Shown piece after piece: positions 15,836-25,094 of a stretch of 64,000 bases of DNA. The notes under the pieces are model-generated. The model was not told the DNA's origin, did not search any database, and worked only from the letters and a program-made list of their open reading frames with translations. Made by a program: the position numbers and the translations under genes. This DNA comes from Acidaminococcaceae bacterium (GTDB lineage Bacteria > Bacillota > Negativicutes > Acidaminococcales > Acidaminococcaceae), in the NCBI GenBank assembly GCA_022484685.1, contig JAKVKY010000005.1, positions 17,530 through 81,529 on the forward strand, in the 5' to 3' direction. Numbering within the stretch: position 1 is the stretch's first letter; each line of letters begins with the position of its first letter.

Positions 15836-17362
15836 TTACAATTTCGCAGAAGCTTCCCGGAGCAGAGGCTGCCGGTACAAGTCAAACTGCCGGATGGTAC
15901 CGGCGATGACCGCATCAGGAGCCTGGCCCGGTTGATGCAGATAGCATAAGCCGTTCAGCATATTTTGTTTGTTAAAATAAAGCTGCGCCTGAAAATCAGT
16001 ACCAAACGGCACCAGCTGGTTATCTTTAAAAATATCATAACCCGGCTGCCGCATCAGCTTCAGGTTCCGCGGTAAATGCAGGTCTAAGTGTCCGCCCACG
16101 TGCACCAGGGCGTTATCCGGATTAATATCCATCTTAGACTGCAGGTTGGACATTTTAAAAATTCTCTCCAGCTTGGTACGGGTAGCCTGGGGCAACACCG
16201 GTCTCTGCATAAATTTTTCCAAGAACAATTTCGTCAGTTCCGGATTCTTAAAGAACGTACCGAACTTGTCCCCTTCCTGAGGCGCAAACTTCAGCGATAC
16301 GGAAAGCAAACCCTCCTGATAGATAGCCAGCGCCGACTGCATATCCAGGTTCTCCAGGTTAGAAGTAACATCCAACTGCCGGTTCCTGGTAGCAACCTTC
16401 AGCTGATTCTCCGAACCTAGCTGGGCGGACAGAAATTTTTCGATGCCGGTAAAAGGCAGGGCGCCAAAAGCCGTATAAGCCGTACCCGCATTATTACCCT
16501 GGGTAAAAACATACAGCCAGTCGTGGGGCACGCGATATTCCTTCTGGAACACCGTATCCTTAATGGTCAACGGCTCGCTGCCGGACTGAGGTGCAAAAAA
16601 TTCCAGCGACCGGGCCAAATTGCGATTGGCCTTTTTATAAGCGGCCAGGCTGAAAGGTTCCCGGGCCTGCAGGTTCAGCTTGTTTCCCAGGGCTTCTTGC
16701 AGCTTTTCCTGAGGACGGGACCACAGGTCTCCCTCCTGGGTGTAGCTGTTACTAATCTGCAAGATCCGGTCATGCTGACTCAACAGATAATTATCGGAAA
16801 TCACCTTCAGCTTCAGCTGCATCTCTTTACCGTCAGCGCTAAACTTGATTCCCGGTTGTTGCTTTTTGCTCTGCTCCTGCTGTTCCTTGGTAAAAGGTTC
16901 CGGCAGCTGGATCTTATAGTTAATCTCCGTGGCATTCTGGTAAGCCAGCGCCGGAACACCGGCCACCTTCGTGGTCTGATAGGTAAATTTCCCGGCCCCG
17001 GACATGTCCTCCACCAGTTTCTGCCCCCAGGGCTTTTGCGCCTGGCTTAGAAAGGCATAGGCCGGTTCGTGCAGCACATCCTTGCCTGCCTTAAGCTCCT
17101 TGCCCATAGCCTGCAGCAGAACCTGGAACTCAGGCGTCGTAAAAACCTTGCCGTCCTTTTGCAACTCCCGGGCAATAAAACTATGGCTTCCGCTGGCACT
17201 GTCCACAGCCACCACAGCATCCTTGGTCACAAATAAACTGTATCTGTCCGGGATGGCAACCTTAAAGCCGCCGTCTTTACTCACATACTCAAAGGCCCCG
17301 CACCAGGAAGAAACCGTGGTCACTCCCAGTAAGACCAGCAGCGCTAGTTTCCGCAGTCGCAT
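15836..17362 (-). CDS. Large secreted protein of unknown function
   Basis: A 508-residue exported protein with a signal peptide (LALLVLLGVTTVSSWCGA). The mature part opens with FEYVSKDGGFKVAIPDRYSLF, a motif typical of secreted proteins in which a strand-rich unit is repeated; a similar opening (FQKEYRVPHDWLYVF) recurs after residue 280, suggesting two related halves. No catalytic motif or membrane anchor is seen and I cannot name the family. The ATG at 17362 is preceded by GGGGAG; an upstream in-frame start at 17416 would bury the signal. It is followed after 30 bases by thiW, probably co-transcribed. It might bind cell-wall or extracellular ligands, but nothing in the sequence proves it. 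Confidence 0.72.
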   Translation of the reverse strand: MRLRKLALLVLLGVTTVSSWCGAFEYVSKDGGFKVAIPDRYSLFVTKDAVVAVDSASGSHSFIARELQKDGKVFTTPEFQVLLQAMGKELKAGKDVLHEPAYAFLSQAQKPWGQKLVEDMSGAGKFTYQTTKVAGVPALAYQNATEINYKIQLPEPFTKEQQEQSKKQQPGIKFSADGKEMQLKLKVISDNYLLSQHDRILQISNSYTQEGDLWSRPQEKLQEALGNKLNLQAREPFSLAAYKKANRNLARSLEFFAPQSGSEPLTIKDTVFQKEYRVPHDWLYVFTQGNNAGTAYTAFGALPFTGIEKFLSAQLGSENQLKVATRNRQLDVTSNLENLDMQSALAIYQEGLLSVSLKFAPQEGDKFGTFFKNPELTKLFLEKFMQRPVLPQATRTKLERIFKMSNLQSKMDINPDNALVHVGGHLDLHLPRNLKLMRQPGYDIFKDNQLVPFGTDFQAQLYFNKQNMLNGLCYLHQPGQAPDAVIAGTIRQFDLYRQPLLREASAKL

Positions 17363-17413
17363 CTTGAACTCCCCTTCCCCCAACTTACTTAGCTTTACCA
17401 GACACCTGCCCAC

Positions 17414-17459
17414 CAAAACAAAACAGAGTTGCTGCCGGATAATCCTGCAACAACTCTGT
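17414..17459 (-). terminator. Rho-independent terminator after the 17466-17921 gene
   Basis: Arms 17423-17431 and 17451-17459 (ACAGAGTTG/CAACTCTGT) are complementary; on the minus strand a TTTTGTTTT run follows at 17422-17414. Confidence 0.75.
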
Positions 17460-17465
17460 CCTCGT

Positions 17466-17921
17466 TTAGCAGCTCTTAAAAATTACATAAGTTTGCGCAT
17501 TGTAACGGTTCAAAACCTGCCAGTGTACCACACCTTTATACACATCGTGCTTGGAATACTCTGTCACCAGCGTACTGCCGCTTACCGGATATTCCTTACC
17601 GCCGACGATCACGCTCTTCACGTAATAAATCTCCGCATCCTTGGTGCTCAGGACGATCATACCCTTCGTATCTGCCGTAGCCTGCAGGGAGCGTCCCTTG
17701 GTGGTATTGTAGACCAGTACCGCGCCCGCAATAGGATTGCGGCGGCTGTCCAGGAACATGTACACTACCTTGGCTGTACCCGGAGTCTTCAGCTCCTCCG
17801 CCTCTTTCGTATACACATCATCGAAGGGATTCTCGTAACTGGGGGCAGCAGCTGCCACCCAGGTAATGGCCATCATGAAAACGACCACCAGACCTGCCAT
17901 GATATAACGTAATCTTTTCAT
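17466..17921 (-). CDS. Secreted protein with a carboxypeptidase-regulatory-like domain
   Basis: A 151-residue exported protein: signal peptide (IMAGLVVVFMMAITWVAAAA), then a short linker and a beta-rich domain. The stretch VVYMFLDSRRNPIAGAVLVYNT ending in GMIVLSTKD is the usual pattern of CarboxypepD_reg-like/transthyretin-like beta sandwiches (xDxxxxPIxGAxV then a Gly turn). The chain ends with a single cysteine. Function unknown; such domains often mediate adhesion or stabilise other exported proteins. It is a separate transcription unit, closed by its own terminator, with the LutC-like gene 31 bases upstream. Confidence 0.7.
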   Translation of the reverse strand: MKRLRYIMAGLVVVFMMAITWVAAAAPSYENPFDDVYTKEAEELKTPGTAKVVYMFLDSRRNPIAGAVLVYNTTKGRSLQATADTKGMIVLSTKDAEIYYVKSVIVGGKEYPVSGSTLVTEYSKHDVYKGVVHWQVLNRYNAQTYVIFKSC

Positions 17922-17952
17922 AGTTTTTGCTCTCCTTGGCGCCTGGCGCCGC

Positions 17953-18591
17953 TTAATATCCTAAAGGTTCTCCCACCAGGATGACCTTGATACGTCCCTG
18001 AGGGTTGCTCCTGCGGGTGATGACAAAATAGTTACAGATACAATCGGCAGACAGGCAATCGGCACAAGCTCCGGTCACGCTGCAGGGTGTCTTTTTGCCC
18101 GGAAACCGCTGCACATTGGTAGTAGCCGCCACGCTCCTGGCCCTGGCCAGGGCCGCATGTAGATCTTTGGCGACCTTATTGAGCCCGGCGATGACTAACA
18201 CCTGTTTAGGTCCGTAAATCATGGCCGCACAACGGTTGCCGTTGCCGTCAATATTAATCAGTTCTCCGTCCACGCTCATCCCGTTGACGCTCATCAAAAA
18301 AGTATCAGCTAAAAGTCCCCGGCGCATGATTTCCACACGTTCCGCCGGATCTTTTGCCTTCTCGCGGTCAATAGTTTTATATTCAGCCCGCACCTTGTCC
18401 AACAGACCGATCTCGCTGATGCTCATACTACCGCCCCAGCAAACCGTATCTGTCTGCGGAATCAGTGCCAGCGCCTGTTTCAATGCCGCCTGCTTATCCG
18501 CACAATAGTAGGCGTTAAAACCGCGCTTCTGTAAATTTTTTACTACCGTGGCACCCAAGGCCGCATTACGTATTTCCACCGGACTTGCCAT
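17953..18591 (-). CDS. Lactate utilization protein LutC/YkgG family (LUD domain)
   Basis: A 212-residue LUD-domain protein. The conserved alpha/beta core has GGSMSISEIGL and a central NGMSVDGELINIDGNGNR glycine-rich loop; the C-terminal part has a cysteine cluster (TPCSVTGACADCLSADC) ending in GRIKVILVGEPLG, which is the DUF1121-like subgroup rather than the true LutC of the LutABC lactate oxidase. No lutA or lutB is adjacent. The family probably supports redox reactions on hydroxy acids, but the reaction here is unknown. The ATG at 18591 has eight bases after AAGGAG; another ATG nine bases upstream overlaps the site. Confidence 0.85.
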   Translation of the reverse strand: MASPVEIRNAALGATVVKNLQKRGFNAYYCADKQAALKQALALIPQTDTVCWGGSMSISEIGLLDKVRAEYKTIDREKAKDPAERVEIMRRGLLADTFLMSVNGMSVDGELINIDGNGNRCAAMIYGPKQVLVIAGLNKVAKDLHAALARARSVAATTNVQRFPGKKTPCSVTGACADCLSADCICNYFVITRRSNPQGRIKVILVGEPLGY

Positions 18592-18644
18592 AGTTGTCAC
18601 TCCTTCATGTACACCTGTATCATACTCAGAAAGCTACGCTCGTG

Positions 18645-19208
<564 letters not shown>

Positions 19209-19255
19209 TCAATCGTTTTTATTATAACACAGAATCATGTTTTTTTTATGTTTGC

Positions 19256-20260
19256 TCAGGTAAACTGTCCGTTATGCAGGCGGGTGATGATAGTCTGCAT
19301 ATCCGCCGGCAGCGGCGCCTCAAAATGCAGGGCCTGACCCGTCCGGGGATGAATAAAATCCAGGGTCTGGGAATGCAGGGCCTGACCCTTGATATTAAAC
19401 GGCACCTTCATAGGCGAATACTTGGGGTCACCGACCAGGGGATAACCCAGATATTCCAAGTGTACCCTGATCTGGTGAGTACGTCCCGTCTTTAGTAAAC
19501 AGCGGACAATGGTATACTTGCCAAACCGTTCCAGTACCTGGTATTCAGTGATAGCTTCCCGTCCGCCTTCCTTGACTACCGCCATCTTCTTACGGTCATC
19601 CTTGTCCCGGGCAATCTGGGTAGTGATGGTACCGCTGTCCGTTTTAACATTACCGCGGACGATGGCCAGATAACTGCGCCGCGCCGTCTTATTCTGAATC
19701 TGGTGACTCAGGGAAACATGAGCGACATCGTTCTTAGCCGCGATCATGATACCGCTGGTATCCTTATCCAGACGATGGACAATGCCCGGCCTGATCACCC
19801 CGTTAATACCGGACAGATGCTTGCAGTGATACAGCAGGGCGTTCACCAGGGTACCTGTATAATTACCTGCCGCCGGATGTACCACCATGCCCCGGGGCTT
19901 ATTAACCACTACCACATCTTCGTCTTCATAAATAATATCCAGGGGGATATTCTCCGGCTGGGCAGCCAAAGGCTGCGGTGTCGGGATAAAGACGGCCAGC
20001 ACATCGCCCTGACGCAACTTGTAATGTGCCGCCACCGGCTTACCCTTCCTGGTTACCAGCCCCGCTTCCAGCAGATGCTGCACCGCGCTGCGGGTACTGC
20101 CCAGCGCCGCCGCCAGATAGACGTCCGTGCGCTGGCCCACAGCCTCGGCCTCTACCGCCAGGGTTTTCGCCGTGCCGGTTTCTCCCGGCAAATCTTCTTC
20201 CAGCTCCGGCTGGTCTGCTTTTATTTCTGCTTCCGGAATTCCTCTTTTAAGATGCTCCAT
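19256..20260 (-). CDS. rluD: RluD-type 23S rRNA pseudouridine synthase
   Basis: A 334-residue RluA/RluD family enzyme that converts uridines of 23S rRNA helix 69 or similar sites to pseudouridine. An S4 RNA-binding domain (about 45-110: RTDVYLAAALGSTRSAVQHLL) precedes the catalytic domain with GIVHRLDKDTSGIMI, where the HRLD aspartate is the nucleophile, and KTGRTHQIRVH. The 35 extra N-terminal residues are acidic and of low complexity. The ATG at 20260 lies inside the end of lspA (40-base overlap), showing translational coupling; the order lspA-rluD-pyrR is classic for Firmicutes. Confidence 0.93.
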   Translation of the reverse strand: MEHLKRGIPEAEIKADQPELEEDLPGETGTAKTLAVEAEAVGQRTDVYLAAALGSTRSAVQHLLEAGLVTRKGKPVAAHYKLRQGDVLAVFIPTPQPLAAQPENIPLDIIYEDEDVVVVNKPRGMVVHPAAGNYTGTLVNALLYHCKHLSGINGVIRPGIVHRLDKDTSGIMIAAKNDVAHVSLSHQIQNKTARRSYLAIVRGNVKTDSGTITTQIARDKDDRKKMAVVKEGGREAITEYQVLERFGKYTIVRCLLKTGRTHQIRVHLEYLGYPLVGDPKYSPMKVPFNIKGQALHSQTLDFIHPRTGQALHFEAPLPADMQTIITRLHNGQFT

Positions 20261-20667
20261 ACGATCATTCCCACTCCCACACAAATTGCACAATCGGCCA
20301 CGTTGAATACGGGCCAGATACGAAAGTCAAAAAAGTCCACCACCAGGCCGCTCACCGCCCGGTCCCATACATTGCCCAAGGTACCGCCTAAAAATAGCGC
20401 CGTGCCCCAGCGGATCCAGGCCGTTTCGTGTAAAATTCCCCGCCGGTACCACCAGATAACCCCTACCGCCACCAGCGCCACCAGTAAAAAGAACCAGCGG
20501 TTGCCTTCCAGCATACCGAAAGCCGCACCGGGATTTAAAACATATGTCAGGTGAAAGATGCCCGGCACCACCGGGATACTTTCTCCTTCTAACATCCGGG
20601 ACGACACCATGATCTTGGTCAGCCGGTCCAGGATAATTACCACCAGGGGTACCCACACTAAAATCAT
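20221..20667 (-). CDS. lspA: Lipoprotein signal peptidase LspA
   Basis: A 148-residue signal peptidase II with four transmembrane segments, which removes signal peptides from diacylglyceryl-modified prolipoproteins such as the MetQ and SBP-permease lipoproteins in this window. Catalytic aspartates are in GGTLGNVWDR and VFNVADCAI. The box NPGAAFGML is also typical. Its stop lies 40 bases inside rluD. The start ATG is at 20667 with GGAG just upstream. Confidence 0.95.
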   Translation of the reverse strand: MILVWVPLVVIILDRLTKIMVSSRMLEGESIPVVPGIFHLTYVLNPGAAFGMLEGNRWFFLLVALVAVGVIWWYRRGILHETAWIRWGTALFLGGTLGNVWDRAVSGLVVDFFDFRIWPVFNVADCAICVGVGMIVWSILKEEFRKQK

Positions 20668-20705
20668 ATCTGCTCCTTAACGCCTAAAGATATTCTTATT
20701 ATAGC

Positions 20706-20746
20706 AAAAACCCCGCCGCTTGCATAGCCTGCCCAGCGACGGGGTT
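20706..20746 (-). terminator. Terminator after the acyl-CoA dehydrogenase gene
   Basis: AACCCCGCCGC (20709-20719) pairs with GCGACGGGGTT (20736-20746) with one mismatch; the minus strand continues into TTTTT. Confidence 0.8.
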
Positions 20747-20760
20747 AACCTACGTACAGA

Positions 20761-21900
20761 TTACCGTAACAGCTTGTTGGCGATGACCAGACGCTGAATC
20801 TGGTTCGTACCTTCGTAAATCTGCATGATCTTAGCATCACGCATCATCTTTTCTACAGGATACTCACGGCTGTAACCATAGCCACCCATGATCTGTACCG
20901 CATCCGTGGTCACAGACATAGCCGTATCCGCAGCATAGCACTTCGCCATTGCTGCTTCCTTAGAAAATTCCACATGCTGGTCGCGCATCATGCAGGCGCG
21001 CTGTACCAAAAGACGGGCTGCATCCACCTTCATGGCCATGTCCGCCATCATGCCCTGCACCATCTCGAAAGAAGCCACGGGCTGGCCGAACTGACGGCGC
21101 TCCTTGGCATATTTAACCGCATAGTCCAGTGCTGCCTGCGCCAGGCCTACAGCCACAGAACCTACAAACGGACGGGCTGCGTCCAGGGTCTTCATGGCAA
21201 TCCGGAAACCTTCGCCCTCACGGCCGACACGGTTCTTTTCCGGAATCACTACGTTTTCCAGGATTAATTCACAGGTATTGGAAGGACGGATACCCATCTT
21301 ATCCTCTTTTTTACCAACTTTAAAACCGGGCGTATTCCTGGGAACGATAAAGGCGGTCAAACCGCGGATACCACCAGAAGCACGGGTATTAGCAAAAATC
21401 AGATAGATATCGGCGATACCACCGTTGGTGATGAAAGCCTTGGTACCGTTCAGAGTGTATGTACCTTTTTCTTTATCATGCACTGCCCGGGTAGATACCC
21501 CGCCTGCATCGCTGCCGGCACCGGGTTCGGTTAGGGCAAAGGCGGCTAACCCGCCATTATTCAGGAGGTCGCAGTACATCTTCTTCTGCTCTTCCGTACC
21601 AGCAATAAGCACTGGCGCGGTAGCCAGAGAATTGGCTGCCATGGAAGTTGCAACACCGGCACAGCCCTTGCCCAGTTCTTCGTAAATCATGGCAATAGTT
21701 ACACTGTCCAGACCGGGGCCGCCAAATTCTTCCGGAACCACCACATTCAGCAGTCCCATATCCGCAGCCTTTTTCATCAAGCCAGGGGTGGCTTCATTAT
21801 TCTTGTCCATCTCGGAAACGTTCGGCGTAATTTCTTTGGCGACGAAATCGCGTACCATTTCCTGTAATTCCAGCTGCTCTTCATTGAATGCAAAATCCAT
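20761..21900 (-). CDS. Acyl-CoA dehydrogenase (short-chain/butyryl type)
   Basis: A 379-residue FAD enzyme that oxidises acyl-CoA to enoyl-CoA, or works in reverse with EtfAB during butyrate formation. FAD/substrate loops LTEPGAGSDA and FITNGG are present, and the catalytic base sits in QIYEGTNQIQR near 365. It is closest by eye to butyryl-CoA and glutaryl-CoA dehydrogenases of amino-acid-fermenting anaerobes; substrate length cannot be decided. No etfA/etfB are adjacent. The ATG at 21900 follows GGGAGGATT; an upstream in-frame start at 21984 is in a poor context. A terminator follows, so it is monocistronic. Confidence 0.9.
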   Translation of the reverse strand: MDFAFNEEQLELQEMVRDFVAKEITPNVSEMDKNNEATPGLMKKAADMGLLNVVVPEEFGGPGLDSVTIAMIYEELGKGCAGVATSMAANSLATAPVLIAGTEEQKKMYCDLLNNGGLAAFALTEPGAGSDAGGVSTRAVHDKEKGTYTLNGTKAFITNGGIADIYLIFANTRASGGIRGLTAFIVPRNTPGFKVGKKEDKMGIRPSNTCELILENVVIPEKNRVGREGEGFRIAMKTLDAARPFVGSVAVGLAQAALDYAVKYAKERRQFGQPVASFEMVQGMMADMAMKVDAARLLVQRACMMRDQHVEFSKEAAMAKCYAADTAMSVTTDAVQIMGGYGYSREYPVEKMMRDAKIMQIYEGTNQIQRLVIANKLLR

Positions 21901-21974
21901 TGTAATCCTCCCAAACTTTTGTTCCCAACTACAAATTAAACTAAAACACTGAGATATTTTACCACAACCAAAAA

Positions 21975-22012
21975 TAATTCTCAACTGTTTTTCCCAAAAC
22001 AGTTGAGAATTA
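21975..22012 (-). terminator. Terminator after the glutamine synthetase gene
   Basis: Perfect 17-base arms (21975-21991 and 21996-22012, loop TCCC); the minus strand then reads into TTTTTGG. Confidence 0.85.
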
Positions 22013-22018
22013 AAACTA

Positions 22019-23950
22019 TCATAAAAGGATATTCTGCTGATAACGATGATACAAAGACGTCAGCAACTGCGTCTTTTCCTTCAAGGTCAACAACAACTGG
22101 CTGGCCACATCATATTTACCTTCATTCAAAGCTTTGCGCATCTTGGAAATCAGGCTGCCGTCCTTGGTCTTATCCTGGACCAGTTCCCGGCGCAGCCGGT
22201 CAATCTTTTTCCAGGCCAGTTTATCCTTGGTGGTGGCAGCGCTGTCATTATGCAACTGCTTGCAAGCCACAACCAGATCGCGGGCTTCCGGCAGTATCCG
22301 GGTCAAAATTTCCGTGCGCCACCTAATCATCACGCCTTCCACGAAAGAATCAATATAAGGTTTCGGTAAAATATCGCCGGCAGTAAGTACCCGCACCTTT
22401 TCCGGATATTTCTTTAAAGCCTGCATATTTTCCCAGACGGTAGCCGGCGGCTCACCAAACAACTTAGCACGCTCCGCTGCATTAAAGTCTTCGAAAACAT
22501 CATCCTCGGTCCTGTACTGACGCTCTTTTTCCAAATAGAAGCCACTCTTGCCGGCCTTCTTGCTGATCTCGTTCTCCAGTTGAGCCAGAGATTTCTTGGC
22601 GGTTACGCAAGCCTTGATGCCGTCCAGGGCAGCCAGGTAGAAAATCGCAATAGCGATATAAGTATTGGTATAGGGGTTGGGACTGCGCATCTCAATCCTG
22701 GTAGCCAGCGGGCTGCCCAGGTCGCGAATCAGGCCTGCCAGAACCGTACGGTTACGGCTGGGCTGCTCCGGGCTGGTGCCCAGAGAGGTCACGATGCACA
22801 CCGGCGCTTCAAAGCCCGGCTGCAGTCGGTTCAAAGAATCATTGGTGCAGGAAATGAAGGGATTCAGCACCTCATAGTTTTTCAGGATACCCATGATAGC
22901 GCCAAAACCAACGGCAGACAAGAAAGCCTCGTCATCTTTCGTAGGCGCGAACAGGTTGACCTTGCGGCCATCCTTCATGCGGGCGGCAATACCGACATGG
23001 GTATGCTCGCCACTGCCGGCCACGCCGGGAATCGGTTTAGCCTGGAAAGAAACTTCCAGACCGTTCAGGCGGAAAATTTCCTTGACCACGATACGCGCCA
23101 GGATCTCGTTATCGGCAGGCTGCAGACCGCTGTTATATTTCCAGTCGATTTCCAGCTGTTCCATGACATGGGTCATATGGCCGGTGCTGTCGATATGCCC
23201 GCGCACACCGCCGCACTCTTTGTGTCCCATCTCCGGTTCCAGACCGTAACGCTCCAGCATCTCCAGGGTTTGTTCCAGCGCCGTACGCACATTGCCGCGG
23301 GTACGCTGCCAGTACTGCTCCTGCATCATCTGGGAAGAAGACAGCGCTTCAATCGGCGCATCTTCCGCCGGAGTCTTTACCCAAAATTCCAGCTCGGTAG
23401 CCGTCGTAAAAACAAATTTATCAATATCCGCTAATTTTAAATGTTCCAGACCAGCTACCTGGGGATACTTGCGAAACAGCTTCTTCAGTTCCTCAGACAC
23501 GTATTCAAAAGTATTCCGCAGGATGCTGCGGCTATCCACCAGCTTGCCATTGTGCAGCAAAAAGCAGGGAATGCGCAGGGTGCCCACCATCTTGCCGGTC
23601 TCCGCGTCAAAATGTTCGTAATTATAATCCACGTACCAGTTCACGGTACGGTCCACCTGCATGTCCACCCGGGCGTCATTCAAGGTCGCAATACCGGGCA
23701 GAACTACGGAAGATCCATCCGTCTGAGCGGCGCTGCCTTCCAGGAATGCATGCATATCATCAATAAAGAGCTTGATGGGAATCTTTTCGTCGGTATCATT
23801 GCCGGCAAAATCCACACCCATCAGGGAGACAAACTTAATCTCCTGATGTTCTTTTAACAGTTTCAGTAAATCTTCACGATTTTGTTTTTCCGGAGTAATC
23901 ACATACAACAATGCGTCTTTGTTCATGATAATGTCGCGGTACGTCAGCAC
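22019..23950 (-). CDS. Glutamine synthetase family protein, long form
   Basis: A 643-residue ATP-grasp-like glutamine synthetase catalytic-domain protein, about 170 longer than GlnA-type enzymes. Recognised motifs are KFVFTTATELEFW (metal glutamates), GSGEHTHVGIAA (metal/ATP box), SRNRTVLAGLI and RIEMRSPNPYTNTYIA. Roughly the last 160 residues are helical and charged and not part of the usual fold. Proteins of this form occur in anaerobic Firmicutes and are usually annotated as glutamine synthetase; glutamate-ammonia ligation is likely but another gamma-glutamyl acceptor is possible. GTG at 23950 is preceded by AAGGAG; the ATG at 23926 has no ribosome-binding site. Confidence 0.85.
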   Translation of the reverse strand: MLTYRDIIMNKDALLYVITPEKQNREDLLKLLKEHQEIKFVSLMGVDFAGNDTDEKIPIKLFIDDMHAFLEGSAAQTDGSSVVLPGIATLNDARVDMQVDRTVNWYVDYNYEHFDAETGKMVGTLRIPCFLLHNGKLVDSRSILRNTFEYVSEELKKLFRKYPQVAGLEHLKLADIDKFVFTTATELEFWVKTPAEDAPIEALSSSQMMQEQYWQRTRGNVRTALEQTLEMLERYGLEPEMGHKECGGVRGHIDSTGHMTHVMEQLEIDWKYNSGLQPADNEILARIVVKEIFRLNGLEVSFQAKPIPGVAGSGEHTHVGIAARMKDGRKVNLFAPTKDDEAFLSAVGFGAIMGILKNYEVLNPFISCTNDSLNRLQPGFEAPVCIVTSLGTSPEQPSRNRTVLAGLIRDLGSPLATRIEMRSPNPYTNTYIAIAIFYLAALDGIKACVTAKKSLAQLENEISKKAGKSGFYLEKERQYRTEDDVFEDFNAAERAKLFGEPPATVWENMQALKKYPEKVRVLTAGDILPKPYIDSFVEGVMIRWRTEILTRILPEARDLVVACKQLHNDSAATTKDKLAWKKIDRLRRELVQDKTKDGSLISKMRKALNEGKYDVASQLLLTLKEKTQLLTSLYHRYQQNILL

Positions 23951-24029
23951 CGCACTCCTTTCCCCTCACCTTAATTAATTATTGTACCAAATCACCGTTA
24001 AATTGTCTACTTTTAGCTACAGGTCCCGA

Positions 24030-25082
24030 CTAATACCGGGACGCTAACAGCTGGACCGCTATTTCTTCCAGCCTGGGAAAACCGCGACCACCCCGGCGAA
24101 AATCTACGCTCAGCTGATCTAAATCTCGGACCGCCCGGTAAGCTGCCATTTCCGGAAAATGCGCCGCCGCCGCCCAGGCCTTGCCGGCCACAAACGGATG
24201 CATCTGCAGCCGTCTGGCCATACTATCCTTATTCAGTCCCAGGCGCCGGCACTCCGCTGCTGCCAGCAAATTGCGCACCTGAAACAGGAGCATACCCAGC
24301 ACCGCCATCAGGTTGGTGCCTTTGCGTCGTTCCACGGTCAGCAAATTTAAGAAATTGGCCGTTTCCCCGTTCATCAGCGCTTCGGCCAAGGCAAAATTTT
24401 TGGCTTCCGGCAAAGCGGCAAATATATGGTCCACATCTTCGCCGGTCCAGGCTTTGCGCTCGCCGGCATAGAGAGACAATTTTTCAATTTCTCCCGCCAA
24501 CAGCTGCATGGGCACCGTATCCACATTCAGCATATAGCTCAGGATGCGTTCCATGCCGTCCCTGGTAAAAGCAGCCCCGTGCTGCTGAGCCTGGTCCCGC
24601 AGCCAGGGTTCCAGCCGGTACGCCTTCAGCGGCGTACAAGTCACGAAACAATAATCTTTCTGCAGGGTCTTGCTCAGTTTCTGGCGTCCGTCTAACTTGG
24701 CGGCCTGAATCAGCACCGTACAAAAGTCCGGCACATCGCTGAGCAGCGTCAGCAATTTTTGCAGGCGGGCCTCGCCGGCCTTACTCACCTTGCCTTCCCG
24801 TTCCCGGGGCGCCAGCAGTTCCTGATCCGTAATCAGCACCGCGCTCTTACCGCCAAAGAAGGGATAGGTATTGAGGATGTTTTCCAGCTGGTCCACATCC
24901 GTTTTTTCACTAAAAGTAGTCAACTCGTATTCCGCCGGCGCGGCCGGGGCAAAAATTTTGGCCAGGACGCTGCGCCGCACCTTATCCCGATAATAAGTTT
25001 CTTCGCCTACGATGGCGATTACCCTGGGCAAAGGCTGGTCCGTATGCAGTTGTGCTAAAAAATTAGCCGCTTCTATCTTCAT
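24030..25082 (-). CDS. holA: DNA polymerase III subunit delta
   Basis: A 350-residue clamp-loader delta subunit, which opens the beta clamp. Family landmarks are VIAIVGEETYYRDKVRRSVL (degenerate P-loop start of the AAA+-like domain), FFGGKSAVLI, and the C-terminal collar LMAVLGMLLFQVRNLLAA. Length fits HolA of Firmicutes. It sits directly downstream of comEC (12-base gap), the standard Firmicute order comEA-comEC-holA, and is probably co-transcribed. Confidence 0.93.
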   Translation of the reverse strand: MKIEAANFLAQLHTDQPLPRVIAIVGEETYYRDKVRRSVLAKIFAPAAPAEYELTTFSEKTDVDQLENILNTYPFFGGKSAVLITDQELLAPREREGKVSKAGEARLQKLLTLLSDVPDFCTVLIQAAKLDGRQKLSKTLQKDYCFVTCTPLKAYRLEPWLRDQAQQHGAAFTRDGMERILSYMLNVDTVPMQLLAGEIEKLSLYAGERKAWTGEDVDHIFAALPEAKNFALAEALMNGETANFLNLLTVERRKGTNLMAVLGMLLFQVRNLLAAAECRRLGLNKDSMARRLQMHPFVAGKAWAAAAHFPEMAAYRAVRDLDQLSVDFRRGGRGFPRLEEIAVQLLASRY

Positions 25083-25094
25083 GATCTTTATGCC

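Noticed and set aside
17082..17912. A 276-codon open frame on the plus strand
   Set aside because: It spans antisense across two secreted-protein genes with clear signal peptides and a terminator; not credible as a gene.
22580..23434. A 284-codon open frame on the plus strand
   Set aside because: It lies wholly opposite the conserved glutamine synthetase gene, has no ribosome-binding site and encodes no recognisable domain; it is an antisense shadow.
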